A stretch of 64,000 nucleotides of DNA, taken from the NCBI RefSeq assembly GCF_024623455.1, contig NZ_JANIPJ010000005.1, positions 186,001 through 250,000 of the forward strand, given 5' to 3'. A program made the translations under genes and the position numbers. The notes beneath the pieces are model-generated. The model saw only the letters and a program-made list of their open reading frames with translations, made no database searches and was not told where the DNA came from. The first letter of the stretch is position 1, and each line of letters begins with the position of its first letter. Shown here in pieces: positions 45,350 through 53,812 of this stretch. The DNA comes from Paenibacillus soyae (GTDB taxonomy: Bacteria; Bacillota; Bacilli; Paenibacillales; Paenibacillaceae).

Positions 45350-46035
45350 AGCTGACGACTCCGCCGCCAGCCGGCCACGTTCAAGTCGAGCTGGAAGACG
45401 CCGACGTGCTGCACGTGCTGCATCCGAAAGCGATCACGGCCTATCAAGGCGCTCCGCGAAGCCGGGAGGATCGGTTCCTGGACGTTGGCGGAGCCATGCG
45501 GAAGAAGAAATGGATTCGCTCGAGGCTGCAAGGGCCTTCGCGATTCGTGATGGGTCTGCCGGCGGGTTATTCGCTTGAAGCGATCGAGATTCCGGCGGAC
45601 AGCAACCTGCTGTTCGACTTCCGCCACGTCGCGCTGTTCACGGACGGCATGAGCTACAGGGCAAAGGTTCTAAAATGGAAAACAGCCTGGATTACGAGAG
45701 AGCTCGTCCGGATCAAATTCAGCGGACCGGGGACGCTTGGCGTGCTGAGTGCGGGCGACTTGGCCACGATTCAGCTTCATCCGGAGCAGCCGCTCTTCGT
45801 AGATAAGAACGCGCTGGTCGCTTACCCCGAGGATGCGGAGATTCGGCTGTCCGTATACGGGAACACGCTCGCCAGCCAGCATATGAACGTCCAGTGGGAG
45901 CTGAGAGGGAGAGGCCCGGTGCTCGTGCAGACCGGCTCCAGAGATACGGGACTGGAGGACAAGCTGTCCGGCGACGGCTGGTTCAAGCGAATCCTGCGCG
46001 AAGTGCTGCCGTTCGGCAGCGTGTACATTAAATAA
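45346..46035 (+). CDS. AIM24-family protein
   Basis: The 229-residue protein matches the AIM24/TIGR00266 beta-rich family, with the signature FSGPGTLGVLSAGDLATIQL near residue 125 and DKNALVAYPEDAEIRLS near 155. Family members occur in all domains and are of unclear function, with roles proposed in membrane organisation. The ATG overlaps the preceding coiled-coil gene's stop by four bases, which supports a shared job. A weak GC-rich hairpin and a T-run follow near 46090. The start has no obvious ribosome site of its own, as expected for coupled translation. Confidence 0.78.
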   Translation: MKLTTPPPAGHVQVELEDADVLHVLHPKAITAYQGAPRSREDRFLDVGGAMRKKKWIRSRLQGPSRFVMGLPAGYSLEAIEIPADSNLLFDFRHVALFTDGMSYRAKVLKWKTAWITRELVRIKFSGPGTLGVLSAGDLATIQLHPEQPLFVDKNALVAYPEDAEIRLSVYGNTLASQHMNVQWELRGRGPVLVQTGSRDTGLEDKLSGDGWFKRILREVLPFGSVYIK

Positions 46036-46131
46036 CGAAGCTGTCCTTTTGCCGCGTGGTTTGCGTTCTTGCGGCTGGCGGGGCGGCTTCTTTTTTAGCA
46101 GGCTCCCGCCGGCTTGGAGGGCCGCCATCTA

Positions 46132-46195
46132 ACACAAATAGACGTTTGTGGCACCACTAATTGCTTCAGACCTGCCTCTTCAGCACAAATAGACG
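46132..46195 (-). repeat. Inverted copy of the 18748 tandem-repeat unit
   Basis: Read on the minus strand, these 64 bases match about 1.2 units of the 51-bp array, at roughly 85 per cent by eye, including the GTGCCACAAACGTCTA core and the CTGAAGAGGCAGGTCT block. In this copy the core is a perfect palindrome, CACAAACGTCTATTTGTG, with six-base arms. It lies between the AIM24 gene and the CHRD gene. Confidence 0.75.
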
Positions 46196-46227
46196 ACTCT
46201 CCGTTCTGTACGAACATTCAAAAGCGC

Positions 46228-46264
46228 AAAAGCGCTGTCCGCCTCCAAAGGGGGCTGACAGCGC
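46228..46264 (-). terminator. Terminator of the CHRD gene
   Basis: GCGCTGTC pairs with GACAGCGC with an inner GCC/GGC stem; on the minus strand it is followed by TTTT, about 60 bp after the CHRD stop codon. Confidence 0.6.
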
Positions 46265-46326
46265 ATGCTTTGCACGTACTAGACGCGATTTGAAGCCGGC
46301 GAGCCTGCACGCAGCTCAAAAGAATG

Positions 46327-46819
46327 CTAGTCGTGAATCTGCCCGCGGATCTCGCCATCAGGATTGCGGCGCGTATGCACGTTGACGTACGCGTTGCCGC
46401 GCTCGATCTCGCGGACGAGACGGGCGATCGTGCTGCCAGCGAGCGGACCTTCCAGGTCCCTGCCCCGCAGCGTGCCGGTGATGGTGCCGTTGCGGAACGT
46501 TACGCCCTCGCGGTTGGGACCGAACAAGGTGGCGACGACGGGGCCGTTCTGGCCGGGACGGCCCAGATGAATATGAGCCTCCGTCACCCGTCTAATGTTG
46601 AAGAGGCGGAGACGGAACCGGAGCCCGAGTCTCCGTCTCCAGCCGCGGCCGTTCATTTCTTCGGATTGTTCGTTGCCGAAGAAGGGAGGACCTAAGCGGA
46701 CTTCGCGAAAAACGGCCGTACCGGAGGCATTCGTCATGACGGGAGGAACCTCGTTGCTCCCCCTTAAGAAAGCGCGAAACGTTGCGATTGAACATCACTC
46801 CTTCGAGGTAATACCACAT
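46327..46819 (-). pseudogene. CHRD-domain gene broken by a +1 frameshift
   Basis: The main 136-residue frame (46327-46737) is a CHRD domain, with AHIHLG, NG-ITGTL and NVHTRRNPDGEIRGQI motifs, but begins inside the domain. The missing N-terminal segment FLKG-SNEVPPV is encoded immediately upstream in the other frame, beginning at the ATG at 46819 (GAGGA five bases before). The join lies at a run of five G (C on the plus strand, 46759-46763); removing one G restores a continuous frame through LKGSNEVPPVMTNASGTAVF. Either the genome carries a real mutation, or the run was miscounted in assembly. Confidence 0.7.
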
Positions 46820-47039
46820 CGTATTCCTCGCGGAAGAGGGAGCTTGTTCGCTTGTCCCCCGGCAACGGTGGAAATTCCATCCCACAGAACGCGCTGCGGT
46901 AACGGTGAGCTTGGGAGTTCCGGTAAATAATCGGGCCGGCCCTACTCAAGCTAACGATTTATAATGGTCCACTCCAGCTCGGCCACGCTCCGGCAAAGCA
47001 ATAATCCACCCACCTTAACCAGGCTAACGATTTGCGATG

Positions 47040-48383
47040 TTAACCTTCATCGTTCAGCGCGTCCGGAGCCAGCACCAGCTCGATGACGGTCCCGCGCGGA
47101 TCGGGCAGAGGGTAGGAGTGATGCTCAGGCTTGGCAAAATTGACGAATGCGTCCGACACGAATTCCGTCGCGTTCCAAGGACGATCCGTCGGCAGCTCCG
47201 AACCGTCGGCAAGCAGTCTGGCCGACTTGATCTTCCCGCTAAGGCCAATCAAGGAGATGGGGCCGATGCACGCTTCGTGGACGTGAGCGTACAGCTGGCG
47301 GCCATTCCAAGTAAAGCGTCCCCAGTCCGGCTTGGGAAGAGGCGCCGCTTGGCAGCCATAGATGCTGGCGCCGTTCTCGCGCATCCAGCCGCCAACCTCG
47401 GCCAGAATATCGAGAGACTCCTTCGGTATGCGGCCCTTCGCGTCCGGTCCGACGTTCAGCAGGAGATTGCCGTTTTTGCTGACGCACTCCGCCAGCTTCC
47501 TAATGATGGTCGTCGGGCTCTTATAATTGCGGTCGGAGGCGGCATAACCCCAGTTATTATTCAGCGTAACGCACGCTTCCCACGGGATGGGCCTGCCGCC
47601 GTTGTCCGTAACGCCTGCCGGTGGAATAATCTGTTCGGGCGAAGCGAAGTCGCCCGAGTAAACCGACGGGTTGTCCAGGAAAATACTGCCGGAGTGCGAG
47701 CCGCCTCCCTCTAGCCGGTTATCGATGATGATGTGAGGCTGCAGCGAGCGGATCATCCCCATCAGCTCCGTCGCTTTCCACTTCTCGCCGCTCATCTCCC
47801 CGTACGAGAAATCGAACCACATGATGTCGAGCATGCCGTAATTCGTGAGCAGCTCCCGGATCTGGCCATGCATGTAGGCTAAATAACGGTCGAACGCGGC
47901 GGGATCTCGCCGGAACGCTTCGTTGTCCCGCATCGGATGATAAGGGTCGCCGTACGCGGGATAGTCGTCGTGATGCCAATCGATAAGCGAATAATAGAGG
48001 CCGACCTTCAGTCCCTCCGCGCGGAAGGCTTCGAGAAACTCCGCGACAAGATCGCGTCCCGCCTTCGTGTTCGTAGCCTTGTATCCCGTCAGCTTGCTGT
48101 CGAACAGGCAGAAGCCGTCGTGATGCTTAGCCGTGAGCACCGCGTATTTCATGCCGGCTTCCTTGGCGGCCTTGGCCCAAGACCGAGGGTCGTAATCGAC
48201 GGGATCGAATTCGTCGAAGTACTTCTGATAATCCTTCGCCGAAATCTTCTCGAAGCTGCGCACCCATTCGCCTCTAGCGGGAATGGCGTACAGCCCCCAG
48301 TGAATGAACATGCCGAACCTTGCATCCAGAAACCATGCCGTGCGCTCCGTTCTTTCGCGGATAAGTTCTTGCCCGGTTTTCAT
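47040..48383 (-). CDS. Alpha-L-fucosidase (GH29)
   Basis: This 447-residue protein belongs to GH29. It has the FGMFIHWGLY start motif, KHHDGFCLFDS, the MWFDFSYG motif containing the catalytic nucleophile Asp, and NGNLLLNVGPDAKGRIP. GH29 enzymes release L-fucose from glycans with retention. There is no signal peptide, so it is cytoplasmic and probably acts on imported oligosaccharides. An AraC regulator lies divergently 125 bp upstream. The last 100 residues form the beta-sandwich domain. The general acid Glu is not placed with confidence. Confidence 0.88.
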   Translation of the reverse strand: MKTGQELIRERTERTAWFLDARFGMFIHWGLYAIPARGEWVRSFEKISAKDYQKYFDEFDPVDYDPRSWAKAAKEAGMKYAVLTAKHHDGFCLFDSKLTGYKATNTKAGRDLVAEFLEAFRAEGLKVGLYYSLIDWHHDDYPAYGDPYHPMRDNEAFRRDPAAFDRYLAYMHGQIRELLTNYGMLDIMWFDFSYGEMSGEKWKATELMGMIRSLQPHIIIDNRLEGGGSHSGSIFLDNPSVYSGDFASPEQIIPPAGVTDNGGRPIPWEACVTLNNNWGYAASDRNYKSPTTIIRKLAECVSKNGNLLLNVGPDAKGRIPKESLDILAEVGGWMRENGASIYGCQAAPLPKPDWGRFTWNGRQLYAHVHEACIGPISLIGLSGKIKSARLLADGSELPTDRPWNATEFVSDAFVNFAKPEHHSYPLPDPRGTVIELVLAPDALNDEG

Positions 48384-48508
48384 ATCGCGAGCCTCCTCGT
48401 CACTTCTGTATTTTCAGCTTCAGTCTAGCAGGGTTATGGTAGAATAAACAGACAACCGCGTAACCAGCGCGGGTACAAAATTAACTTTTCGGGAGCTGTT
48501 CGGAAGCC

Positions 48509-49366
48509 ATGAACCGGATCGATGAACGGAACGATACCCATACAACGCTTCAGGATATGCTCTTGACCATGCAGGTGCAGATCGAAGAAGCGCATCTCAC
48601 GCAAGTGCGTTCCGATTGGCGGGACATCGATTATTGCCCGTCGTATAACAAGCTGTATTTCGTATTGGAAGGGGAAGGCTGGCTGAAGATCGGAGATCTT
48701 GAGCTATACCCCGTGCCCGGGCAGCTCATTCTTATGCCGGCCCACGTCACGCAATCGTATTCGGCGCTTCCGGATAAGCAGCCGTTTCTCAAATATTGGT
48801 GCCACTTCAGAGCCGTCGCCGGAGGGAGCGACATCTTCCAATGGCTGGACGTGCCGTACTGCTACGACGGATTACCGCGTCCCGACGTGGAGCGGCTGTT
48901 CGGCCAAATGGTAGACGCGCACCGGAGCGCTACGTTCGCCTCCAGGCTGAAGGAGCAGTCGCTGCTGCTGCATCTGCTCTCCGATATGCTGGAAGGACTC
49001 CCGCTGCAGGCGCAGAAAGGACAGTCGCACGAGATGGAGAGGCTGACGCTGATTCAGCAGTTCGTGGATCGTCATCTTCATAAAGACCTGACGCTGGAGG
49101 AGATGGCGGACGTGGCGCATCTGCATCCGAATTATTTCAGCAAATATTTCAAAAAGCACTTCGGCATGCCCCCTCTGAAATACGTCAGCCGCAAGAAGAT
49201 GGACCGGGCCAAGCTGCTTCTGAAGACGACGAACCAAAGCGTCAAGGAAATCGCGATCGCGACCGGCTTCGAGGAGGCCAATTATTTCTCCAAGACGTTC
49301 CGCCGGGAAGTCGGATACAGTCCAACGGAATATAGAGTGGGCGTGCAGCGGACAAAAGGTATATAA
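48509..49366 (+). CDS. AraC-family transcriptional regulator
   Basis: The 285-residue protein has an N-terminal cupin-like sensor (about 1-160) and two C-terminal helix-turn-helix units from about 185 (LTLEEMADVAHLHPNYFSKYF and SVKEIAIATGFEEANYFSKTF). These features fit sugar-responsive AraC regulators. It is divergent from the alpha-L-fucosidase, making fucosyl-glycan induction the likely role. The ATG follows GGGAGCTG only weakly. An aldo/keto reductase starts 45 bp after the stop, possibly in the same transcript. Confidence 0.88.
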   Translation: MNRIDERNDTHTTLQDMLLTMQVQIEEAHLTQVRSDWRDIDYCPSYNKLYFVLEGEGWLKIGDLELYPVPGQLILMPAHVTQSYSALPDKQPFLKYWCHFRAVAGGSDIFQWLDVPYCYDGLPRPDVERLFGQMVDAHRSATFASRLKEQSLLLHLLSDMLEGLPLQAQKGQSHEMERLTLIQQFVDRHLHKDLTLEEMADVAHLHPNYFSKYFKKHFGMPPLKYVSRKKMDRAKLLLKTTNQSVKEIAIATGFEEANYFSKTFRREVGYSPTEYRVGVQRTKGI

Positions 49367-49410
49367 TGGGAGGCATGCAGCACATTACCGGACAGGAAGG
49401 GGAGCAGGTT

Positions 49411-50325
49411 ATGAAGTATAGAAGATTGGGCAGTACGGGGCTGGACGTATCGGTTGTCGGCATCGGCACCTGGCAGTTCGGCGGCGAATGGGGCAGGGAA
49501 TACACGCAGGCGGAGGCCGACGCGATTCTGGATAAGGGGTACGAGCTCGGCATCAATCTCATCGACACGGCGGAATGCTACGGCGATCACTTGTCGGAGA
49601 GGCTTATCGGCGATTACCTCAGCCGCAGAAGCCGCGAGGATTGGGTCGTAGCGACGAAGTTCGGCCATCGCTTCCACGACTTGTTCACGCGCACGGACTC
49701 GTTCGACGCCGCGGGCGTGGTCGCCCAGCTCGACGCTTCCTTGAAGGCGCTGAAGACGGACTACATAGACCTGTATCAATTCCACTCCGGACCGGATGCA
49801 GCGTTCGATAACGACGAGCTGTGGACGACGCTTGACAAGCAGGTGCAGGCGGGTAAAATCCGCTTCCTCGGCACGTCGATCGGCAGCAACGATAATTTGC
49901 ACCAGACCGAGGCGTCGACGAAGGTCGGTTCGCGCGCGATCCAGGTCGTCTATAATAGGCTGGAACGTCAGCCGGAGGAGAGGGTATTCCCTTCCTGCGA
50001 GGAGCAAAATTTAGGCGTGCTGGCGCGCGTTCCGCTGGCGAGCGGGTACTTAAGCGGGAAATATAAGCCGGGAGCGGTATTCGCGGGCAATGACGTGCGC
50101 CATCGCCACGATGCGGAGGCGACCCGCCTGAAGCTCGAAGAAGTCGAGCGCATCGCGCGGGAGGAAGTGCCGGCGGGCGTGGACATGGCGAGCTGGGCGC
50201 TGGCTTGGTGCCTGAAGCATCCGGCCGTCACGACGGTCATTCCGGGCTGCAAGGATCCCGCTCAGGTCGAGGCTAACGCCCGGGCTGCGGAGCTTGTCGT
50301 GGAGCCTCATCCGCAGGACGTGTAG
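49411..50325 (+). CDS. Aldo/keto reductase
   Basis: The 304-residue protein fits the AKR (alpha/beta)8 fold, starting MKYRRLGSTGLDVS. It has the tetrad Asp (LIDTAECYG), Tyr (same motif), Lys (VVATKFG) and His (QFHSG), plus a C-terminal NADP-binding segment with VIPGCKDPAQVEANARA. It reduces carbonyl compounds with NADPH; the substrate is unknown. AAGGGGAG is six bases upstream of the chosen ATG; the longer frame begins at an ATG that overlaps the AraC stop. It follows the fucosidase regulator, so a link with fucose-derived aldehydes is possible. Confidence 0.88.
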   Translation: MKYRRLGSTGLDVSVVGIGTWQFGGEWGREYTQAEADAILDKGYELGINLIDTAECYGDHLSERLIGDYLSRRSREDWVVATKFGHRFHDLFTRTDSFDAAGVVAQLDASLKALKTDYIDLYQFHSGPDAAFDNDELWTTLDKQVQAGKIRFLGTSIGSNDNLHQTEASTKVGSRAIQVVYNRLERQPEERVFPSCEEQNLGVLARVPLASGYLSGKYKPGAVFAGNDVRHRHDAEATRLKLEEVERIAREEVPAGVDMASWALAWCLKHPAVTTVIPGCKDPAQVEANARAAELVVEPHPQDV

Positions 50326-50391
50326 GAGGCGGATGAGGGGGCGAGCTGCCGATAACGCGGCCTCATGATTCAAGCTCGCTATATCATATTA

Positions 50392-50417
50392 AGAGGCGCC
50401 CTGCACAGGGCGCCTCT
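50392..50417. terminator. Bidirectional terminator-like hairpin
   Basis: AGAGGCGCCCTG pairs with CAGGGCGCCTCT with a two-base loop between convergent genes. Only a short T-rich tail follows. Confidence 0.65.
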
Positions 50418-50470
50418 TGTTATTCGGGGGATCGTTAGCAGATCGATGCTAAGGCGTTGAGCGCCCTGCG

Positions 50471-50929
50471 CTACAACTCCAGCCCCGTGCCTTGCTTGAA
50501 GCGTTTGATCACCATGTGCGTGTTGACGTTCACGATTCCTTCGAGCACGTAAATTTTTTTGAACAGGAAATGCTCCAGCGCATCCTCGTCCTTCAACAGA
50601 GCATGCATATGCAGCGTGCTCGGCCCCGTCATCTGATAAATACTAATAACCTCAGGCTCTTCCGACAACAGATTGCCGGCTTGCTCCACGAACCTTGGCT
50701 CCACTTCCACTTCGAAAAACGCCGAAATGTATTTTCCCAGCTTCGTCGAATTCAGACGGACGGTGAAGTTCTCGATAATGCCGTTCTCCAGCATGGCATC
50801 AACCCGCTTCTGGATCGCGACGCGCGATAAATTCAGCTGTTCGCCGATCTTCGCGTAAGACATTCTCCCGTTGTCGTGCAGCAAGCGAATAATTTCCTGA
50901 TCCGTTTCGTCCATATGGGGCAAAAACAT
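50471..50929 (-). CDS. Lrp/AsnC-family regulator
   Basis: This 152-residue protein has an N-terminal Lrp helix-turn-helix (MSYAKIGEQLNLSRVAIQKRV near residue 22) and a C-terminal RAM ligand-binding domain with VISIYQMTGPSTLHMHAL. Lrp-type regulators respond to amino acids or related small molecules. AAAAGGAG lies nine bases before the ATG. It is divergent from the amidohydrolase-ABC-Rieske operon, with the operon promoter between them, so it is the likely regulator of it. Confidence 0.88.
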   Translation of the reverse strand: MFLPHMDETDQEIIRLLHDNGRMSYAKIGEQLNLSRVAIQKRVDAMLENGIIENFTVRLNSTKLGKYISAFFEVEVEPRFVEQAGNLLSEEPEVISIYQMTGPSTLHMHALLKDEDALEHFLFKKIYVLEGIVNVNTHMVIKRFKQGTGLEL

Positions 50930-51102
50930 AAGACCGCGCTCCTTTTACCGAAATTTCGCAACGATATATTACTTGGACTTCATGTGAGCTATAGGTTTCG
51001 AATTATCTTGAAAATACCAATAAATCATATCATTCGTAACTGGAATCGTCTATATATGAAGTATATTGATCCGAAAGTTATGATTATTGCTTTACATATG
51101 GA

Positions 51103-51131
51103 TTGACGCTTCGGAAAATCCACTCTATAAT
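51103..51131 (+). promoter_or_regulatory. Sigma-A promoter of the amidohydrolase-importer operon
   Basis: TTGACG (51103-51108) and TATAAT (51126-51131) are separated by 17 bp, a near-perfect sigma-A promoter in an AT-rich stretch 99 bp before the amidohydrolase start. Lrp-type binding could occur in this divergent region. Confidence 0.8.
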
Positions 51132-51229
51132 CATGTCAACAAAAGTAACATAAGTAAAGCTTATTGGTTGCTTGGACATCGATTTCGAGAAAATTATTAC
51201 AATAATCTTACATTCGGGGTGAGAGCGGA

Positions 51230-52615
51230 GTGGCGAAGACGCTTATTTACAACGGCACGGTAGTTACGATGAACGATGCCATGCAGGTAATTCCTGGCGG
51301 ATACGTATTCATTGCCGGCGATCGGATCGCGGAGGTGGGCGAATGGCCGGCAGGCGAAGCGGGGGAGAGGCTCTTATCCGAAGCGGATGACGTCATCGAC
51401 GCGCGGGGCAAAGCCGTTATTCCTGGATTGATTAACGGGCATACGCATCTGTTCCAGACGTTCATCCGGGGCGTCTCGGACGATCTTCCGCTCGCGCAGT
51501 GGCTGAGGCAAATCATTTGGCCGGCTTCACTCGCGATGGAAGAGGAGGATTTCTACTTGGCGGCAATGATCGGCTGCATCGAGAACTTGAAGTCCGGCGC
51601 TACCTTCATCATGGATCACCACTACGTTCATACCCATCCGGGGAACGATGACGGTGTGCTTCGCGCTATGGCGGAATGCGGCATTCGGGGCGTTATGGCA
51701 AGGGGCGGAGTGGATCTCAGCTACGAGCCGAGGCTCAGCGAATCCATTCCTCGCATATTCGCGAACACGGATCGTCTTCTCGATCAATGGCAAGGGGCCG
51801 CGGAAGGGCGGATCGGCATCGCGATGGGGCCGCTGAACCTATACGGCTGCTCGGAGCCTTTCTTGAAGCTGTCGGCGAAGTACAGCGAGAAGAACGGCCT
51901 TATTACGCACATTCATGTAGCGGAGACCAGAGAGCAGATCGATAACACGCTGCAGCGGTTCGGTCTGCGCAATTTGGAGCTGGTGGAAGCCGTCGGCCTC
52001 CTCGGCCCTATGACGCAAATCGTTCACGGCGTCTGGCTAAGCGACGACGAGCTGGAGCTCATTAAACGGTCCGGAGCGACAGTTGTCCATTGTCCCGTAT
52101 CGAACATGTATCTCGCCTCCGGCATCGCCAGGGTTCCGGAAATGCTGGAGAGGGGCATTAACGTGGCGCTGGGGACGGACGGCCCAGGGAGCAATAACTG
52201 CCAAGACAATCTGGAGGTGCTTAAATTCACGGCCTGCCTGCACAAAGTCAATCAACTGGATGCCACTCTCCTTTCTCCGATGGAAGTCATCCGGATGGGG
52301 ACGAGAGGCGGGGCGCAGGCGATGGGGCGCGGCCATGATCTGGGCAGTCTGGAGCCCGGGAAAAAAGCGGACGTCGTCATAGTCGATCTGCAGAAGCCGC
52401 ATATCGCACCCGTGCATCGGGTGAGCTCGGCCATTGTGTACAATGCCAATGGCAACGACGTTGATACGGTGCTGGTCGACGGGCGCGCGGTCGTGCGGCA
52501 GGGCAAGTGCACGCTGGTTGACGAGGAAGAGACGATCAGAAGGGCGCAGTCAAGGGTGGATGCGCTGCGGAGCAAGCTTTCGGCGGCGTATCCCGCATTC
52601 GGCGCGGTGGAATAA
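51230..52615 (+). CDS. Amidohydrolase of the purine/triazine deaminase type
   Basis: The 461-residue protein is a metal-dependent amidohydrolase of the SSNA/TRZ group. It has HTH (H71 and H73), a third His in HIHVAET near 229, a fourth in VHCPVSN near 280, and an Asp in GTDGPGSNN near 314. Members include 8-oxoguanine deaminase, 5'-deoxyadenosine/MTA deaminase and triazine hydrolases, so deamination of a purine-like ring is likely. GTG is the start, with GGGGTGAG upstream. It is first in an operon with a BmpA-type importer and a Rieske oxygenase. Confidence 0.8.
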   Translation: MAKTLIYNGTVVTMNDAMQVIPGGYVFIAGDRIAEVGEWPAGEAGERLLSEADDVIDARGKAVIPGLINGHTHLFQTFIRGVSDDLPLAQWLRQIIWPASLAMEEEDFYLAAMIGCIENLKSGATFIMDHHYVHTHPGNDDGVLRAMAECGIRGVMARGGVDLSYEPRLSESIPRIFANTDRLLDQWQGAAEGRIGIAMGPLNLYGCSEPFLKLSAKYSEKNGLITHIHVAETREQIDNTLQRFGLRNLELVEAVGLLGPMTQIVHGVWLSDDELELIKRSGATVVHCPVSNMYLASGIARVPEMLERGINVALGTDGPGSNNCQDNLEVLKFTACLHKVNQLDATLLSPMEVIRMGTRGGAQAMGRGHDLGSLEPGKKADVVIVDLQKPHIAPVHRVSSAIVYNANGNDVDTVLVDGRAVVRQGKCTLVDEEETIRRAQSRVDALRSKLSAAYPAFGAVE

Positions 52616-52642
52616 ATCGCGGCGGGAAAGGAGGATGGACGT

Positions 52643-53812
52643 ATGGCTCAAGAGATGCGCGCGACAATCCATGAATCGCTGGAGCGCAAATTAAATGTTT
52701 TGACGGATATCGTATTCTATGCCGGATCCGTCGCGATTGCTTTGCTTGCCGGGGGGCTTGTCATGCTGGTAGCGGGCGTATCGCCGATCGAGGCCTACAA
52801 GCTGATATGGGACGGAGCCGTCGGGGATGCGAACGGGTTCAAAGAAACGCTCGTCAAAGCGACGCCGCTGCTATTCGCGGGTCTATGCTACACGTTCGCC
52901 TATCGATGCGGCCTGTTCAACATCGGCGCGGAAGGACAGCTGTACGTCGGCGCTTTGGCGGGGACGGTGGCGGCCCTGTATGTACCCGGACTGCCATGGT
53001 ATGTTCACCTGCCGGTCTGCATCCTTGCCGGATGCGCGGGCGGAGCGATTTGGGCGGGCATAGCCGGTTTCCTTAAGGTAGGCAGGGGAGCCAGTGAAAT
53101 CATCAACACGATCATGCTCAACTACGTCGCTATTTACTTGGTTAGCTACATGGTAACGGGGCCGATGAAGGAGCCGGGCGGCACGCTGCCCCAGACGGCG
53201 CGCCTGCCGGATTCGGCCTTGCTCGGCAAGCTGTTCGATTCCAGGCTGCATTACGGATTTCTGCTCGCCGTCGCGGCGGCGATTCTTCTGTATTTCATCC
53301 TTCACCGTACCGTATGGGGATACGAAATTCGTGCCGTAGGGCTGAATAAGCAAGCGGCGAAGGTTATGGGCATACCGGTGAACCGAAACGTCCTGCTGGT
53401 CATGATGCTGAGCGGGGCAATCGCGGGGATCGGGGGCTACGCGGAAATCGCGGGCGTACAGAACCGGCTGTTCCAAAACTTCTCGCCTGGCTTCGGTTAC
53501 GACGGAATCGCGGTCGCGCTGGTCGGGGGAGCCCATCCTCTCGGAAATATCGGCTCCGCTATCCTGTTCGGCGGCTTGCGAAGCGGGGCTAACGCCATGC
53601 AGAGGATGACGGGAACGTCAACTTCGCTTGTTTACGTCATTCAAGCCACCATTATTATATTGGTCGTGTGCAACCGTTATTGGTTCGGAGGCTTGAAGAA
53701 GCGCATCATCGCGAGCCTGACGGCCAGGGTGGTCGGGCGGCGGAGCGACGCGCGGCCGGAGGAGAACGTCGCGGTCGTGCTCGGCATCGGCGAGAGGGAG
53801 GGACGGTCATGA
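52643..53812 (+). CDS. ABC importer permease (BmpA/nucleoside type, YufP-like)
   Basis: This 389-residue permease has ten or so helices and the family motif CGLFNIGAEGQLYVGALAG near residue 90, plus ASEIINTIMLNYVA and ALVGGAHPLGNIGSAILFGGL. It resembles NupP/YufP permeases, which import nucleosides. The C-terminus has a basic tail of about 30 residues. GAAAGGAGG lies nine bases before the ATG. The second permease gene overlaps its stop by four bases. Confidence 0.88.
   Translation: MAQEMRATIHESLERKLNVLTDIVFYAGSVAIALLAGGLVMLVAGVSPIEAYKLIWDGAVGDANGFKETLVKATPLLFAGLCYTFAYRCGLFNIGAEGQLYVGALAGTVAALYVPGLPWYVHLPVCILAGCAGGAIWAGIAGFLKVGRGASEIINTIMLNYVAIYLVSYMVTGPMKEPGGTLPQTARLPDSALLGKLFDSRLHYGFLLAVAAAILLYFILHRTVWGYEIRAVGLNKQAAKVMGIPVNRNVLLVMMLSGAIAGIGGYAEIAGVQNRLFQNFSPGFGYDGIAVALVGGAHPLGNIGSAILFGGLRSGANAMQRMTGTSTSLVYVIQATIIILVVCNRYWFGGLKKRIIASLTARVVGRRSDARPEENVAVVLGIGEREGRS

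Noticed and set aside
46036..46100. Terminator after the AIM24 gene
   Set aside because: Only partial GCCGC/GCGGC pairing is possible before the T-run, too weak to call.
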